DNA of 64,000 nucleotides from Lineus longissimus (taxonomy: Eukaryota > Nemertea > Pilidiophora > Heteronemertea > Lineidae). Positions 62,237 through 64,000 of the stretch are shown one piece after another; the first letter of the stretch is position 1; each line of letters opens with the position of its first letter. The stretch lies in contig NC_088324.1 of the NCBI RefSeq assembly GCF_910592395.1, positions 13,604,953 to 13,668,952 on the forward strand, given 5' to 3'. Position numbers and translations under genes: made by a program. Under the pieces are notes generated by a model. The model was not told where the DNA came from, did not search any database, and worked only from the letters and a program-made list of their open reading frames with translations.

Positions 62237-64000
62237 CAGTGATGTATCGCATCTAGAATCATCGTAAATGTAAAGTAGTGCAGTCCCAATCTACTTACTC
62301 TTGAAGAGAGGACGGAAAGGCAAAGAGAGAGATCATGTTATGCCTTAATGGGGATAAGTCGCATAGTGGTTTGGGCGCCAGGGTTATAACGAGGAAGTGG
62401 AGTTAGGTGCTCGTAAGAATCTCCAGAGTAATCGCTTGTCCTTGTGGCAGACTCCAACCGCTACTCAGCTTCTCTACAGCAGACAGTGGACCTTTTCGAA
62501 AAAGTTTGTTCGGGAGCGTGGTAACCAGTTGTGTTTCACCTGGAGCAGGGTCACAGTCCCCCCTGTGGCTTTACTGGCATTGTCAGAAGTTTGCTTTGGC
62601 CTTCTGGCGTGTTCTGAGTGTGCGCATTTGCTTTGTTTAAGCCCAAGTTTGTCTTGGTCAAAAAGTTCCCTATTCTCACTGCTGCAATGATTATCGAAGG
62701 TTGAAGCAATAAAAATATCTCATTTTCCAGAAACACAATAATTGTACATGGAGTTGAGTGACTTACAGTGAGTCAAATGATTATTGGCCGTATTTATTGT
62801 GAAAAATGGATTTTTCGAGAACTTATGTGGTCTCGGTCAGCTCAAGCGTATTCATGCAGGAGTCCCCCTCCCAAGATTATTCAGCAATGTTCACTTTATC
62901 ACTTGAGTCACAGATAGATTAACACTGAGAGTGTTGGCCCGTTGGAAGAATGTCCTAGAATATTTCAAGGTATCTCCCCCACAGGCTCAGGAGACCACCA
63001 CCTTGAAAACAGGATGGGTTTGTTCTAAGCAATTCACATTTGAGATCAAGCTTTTGGTGACTGGAGTTGAAGATGATTGGGACATATGCCGCGGTAATAT
63101 GAATTCAAGTATTCATTTGTTTGACTTGTAGGAACACTAAGACTTCCTGTTCTGCAGTATTTTCTCTGCACCTTGGAGGTGTTGTTTCCCAGGTAGAGTA
63201 ACACCAATAAGGTGAGATCACCGTTTACGTGACAATGCTATAAGGCACAGATTGGGTTCAATGACCTTGTGACTCAATTTCGGCCAGAGGATAGGCCCAT
63301 CTCCATTAAGCTGTTGGTATTTCTTTTTGCTTGCCCTGACATGGGTACCAGGTGCAAGACCCCTCGGTTTTACATCTCATATGAAGGATGAGGCAATCTT
63401 GGGTTGAGTGTTTTGTTCAAAGGACAAAACAACAAAATTAAGTTGATCCTTCTGTATCACGACAATTTCCAGCACTGCTCATACAACAGATCGAGCAGGT
63501 CCAATTTCCATTTAAAATCAAACCATAAACTAGATGTTATCATTGGAGTTGAGGCATATCTAACGGTTCGTCAGTCTCTGTTTACAAACTTATCACATTG
63601 TTCATTTCATACCTACTCACACTCCATAATGACTTCCATCAATGTTTCTATTGGCTGATGATTAGCTCATCTGCACTGGTCACATGCAGATTTATTTGCA
63701 ATGAGATCACTTATTTCCTCTTATTGTTTTGCTGGGGGACATCTGGGAAATGATTATCATGATGGATGATCTAGTGGTCTTGATTGCCTTTTGGCCTTTG
63801 ACTGGTGTAGTCTATCATCATTTTGGATCGGAGAAAAGATTCTGTGTGCCAACATGTGCATAGGTCATTTTCCTATCAATGAGTGATAATATTGCATATT
63901 TCCCCACAGTATTTTTTGAGGGGAGATGTGAGAGACATGATTGGCATGGTCAATGGTCTTGAATTGAGCGTGGTGGTGTGTCGATTCACAGTGTCTGGTT
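62237..64000. other. Intergenic, no gene recognised
   Basis: No exon, RNA gene or repeat can be supported up to the window end. Confidence 0.35.

Overview
The window is nuclear DNA from an animal, most likely a marine invertebrate (deuterostome or lophotrochozoan); I cannot name the species. Evidence: genes are split by GT-AG introns of a few hundred bases, 3' ends carry AATAAA signals, and the six recognisable proteins are close to human counterparts. Intergenic DNA is AT-rich and full of short inverted-repeat elements, tRNA-derived SINEs, a probable solo LTR and minisatellites. No prokaryotic, organellar or viral gene was recognised.

Left part (1-40.3 kb) holds six protein genes, all modelled exon by exon with consistent splice phases: SLC31A1, copper importer CTR1 (minus, 5812-2125, 202 aa); WDR31, ciliary WD40 protein (minus, 10961-7972, 350 aa); ABHD14A-like hydrolase (plus, 12820-16237, 308 aa); HENMT1, small-RNA 2'-O-methyltransferase (plus, about 17711-20484); SLC31A2-like copper transporter (minus, 23652-22365, 181 aa); ASPM, spindle-pole protein (plus, 24991-39436, 3396 aa, 19 coding exons, about 66 IQ motifs). 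WDR31 and ABHD14A are head to head, HENMT1 and SLC31A2 are tail to tail, SLC31A2 and ASPM are head to head.

Right part (40.3-64 kb) is a gene desert with no exon I can support. Its main landmark is a 1.8-kb minisatellite (44183-45965) of about 41 copies of a 43-bp unit, each with a small hairpin. It also holds two SINE copies, a probable solo LTR and several short tandem duplications.

The genes do not form one pathway: copper uptake (two SLC31 paralogues), cilium (WDR31), piRNA maturation (HENMT1) and spindle organisation (ASPM). The most informative points are: SLC31A1, WDR31 and SLC31A2 are also neighbours in human 9q32, so this looks like an ancient linkage; the two SLC31 genes share three intron positions; and ASPM has vertebrate-like size, a giant IQ exon and an exact 219-nt three-IQ higher-order repeat. 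I did not find a convincing wholly new biological system.
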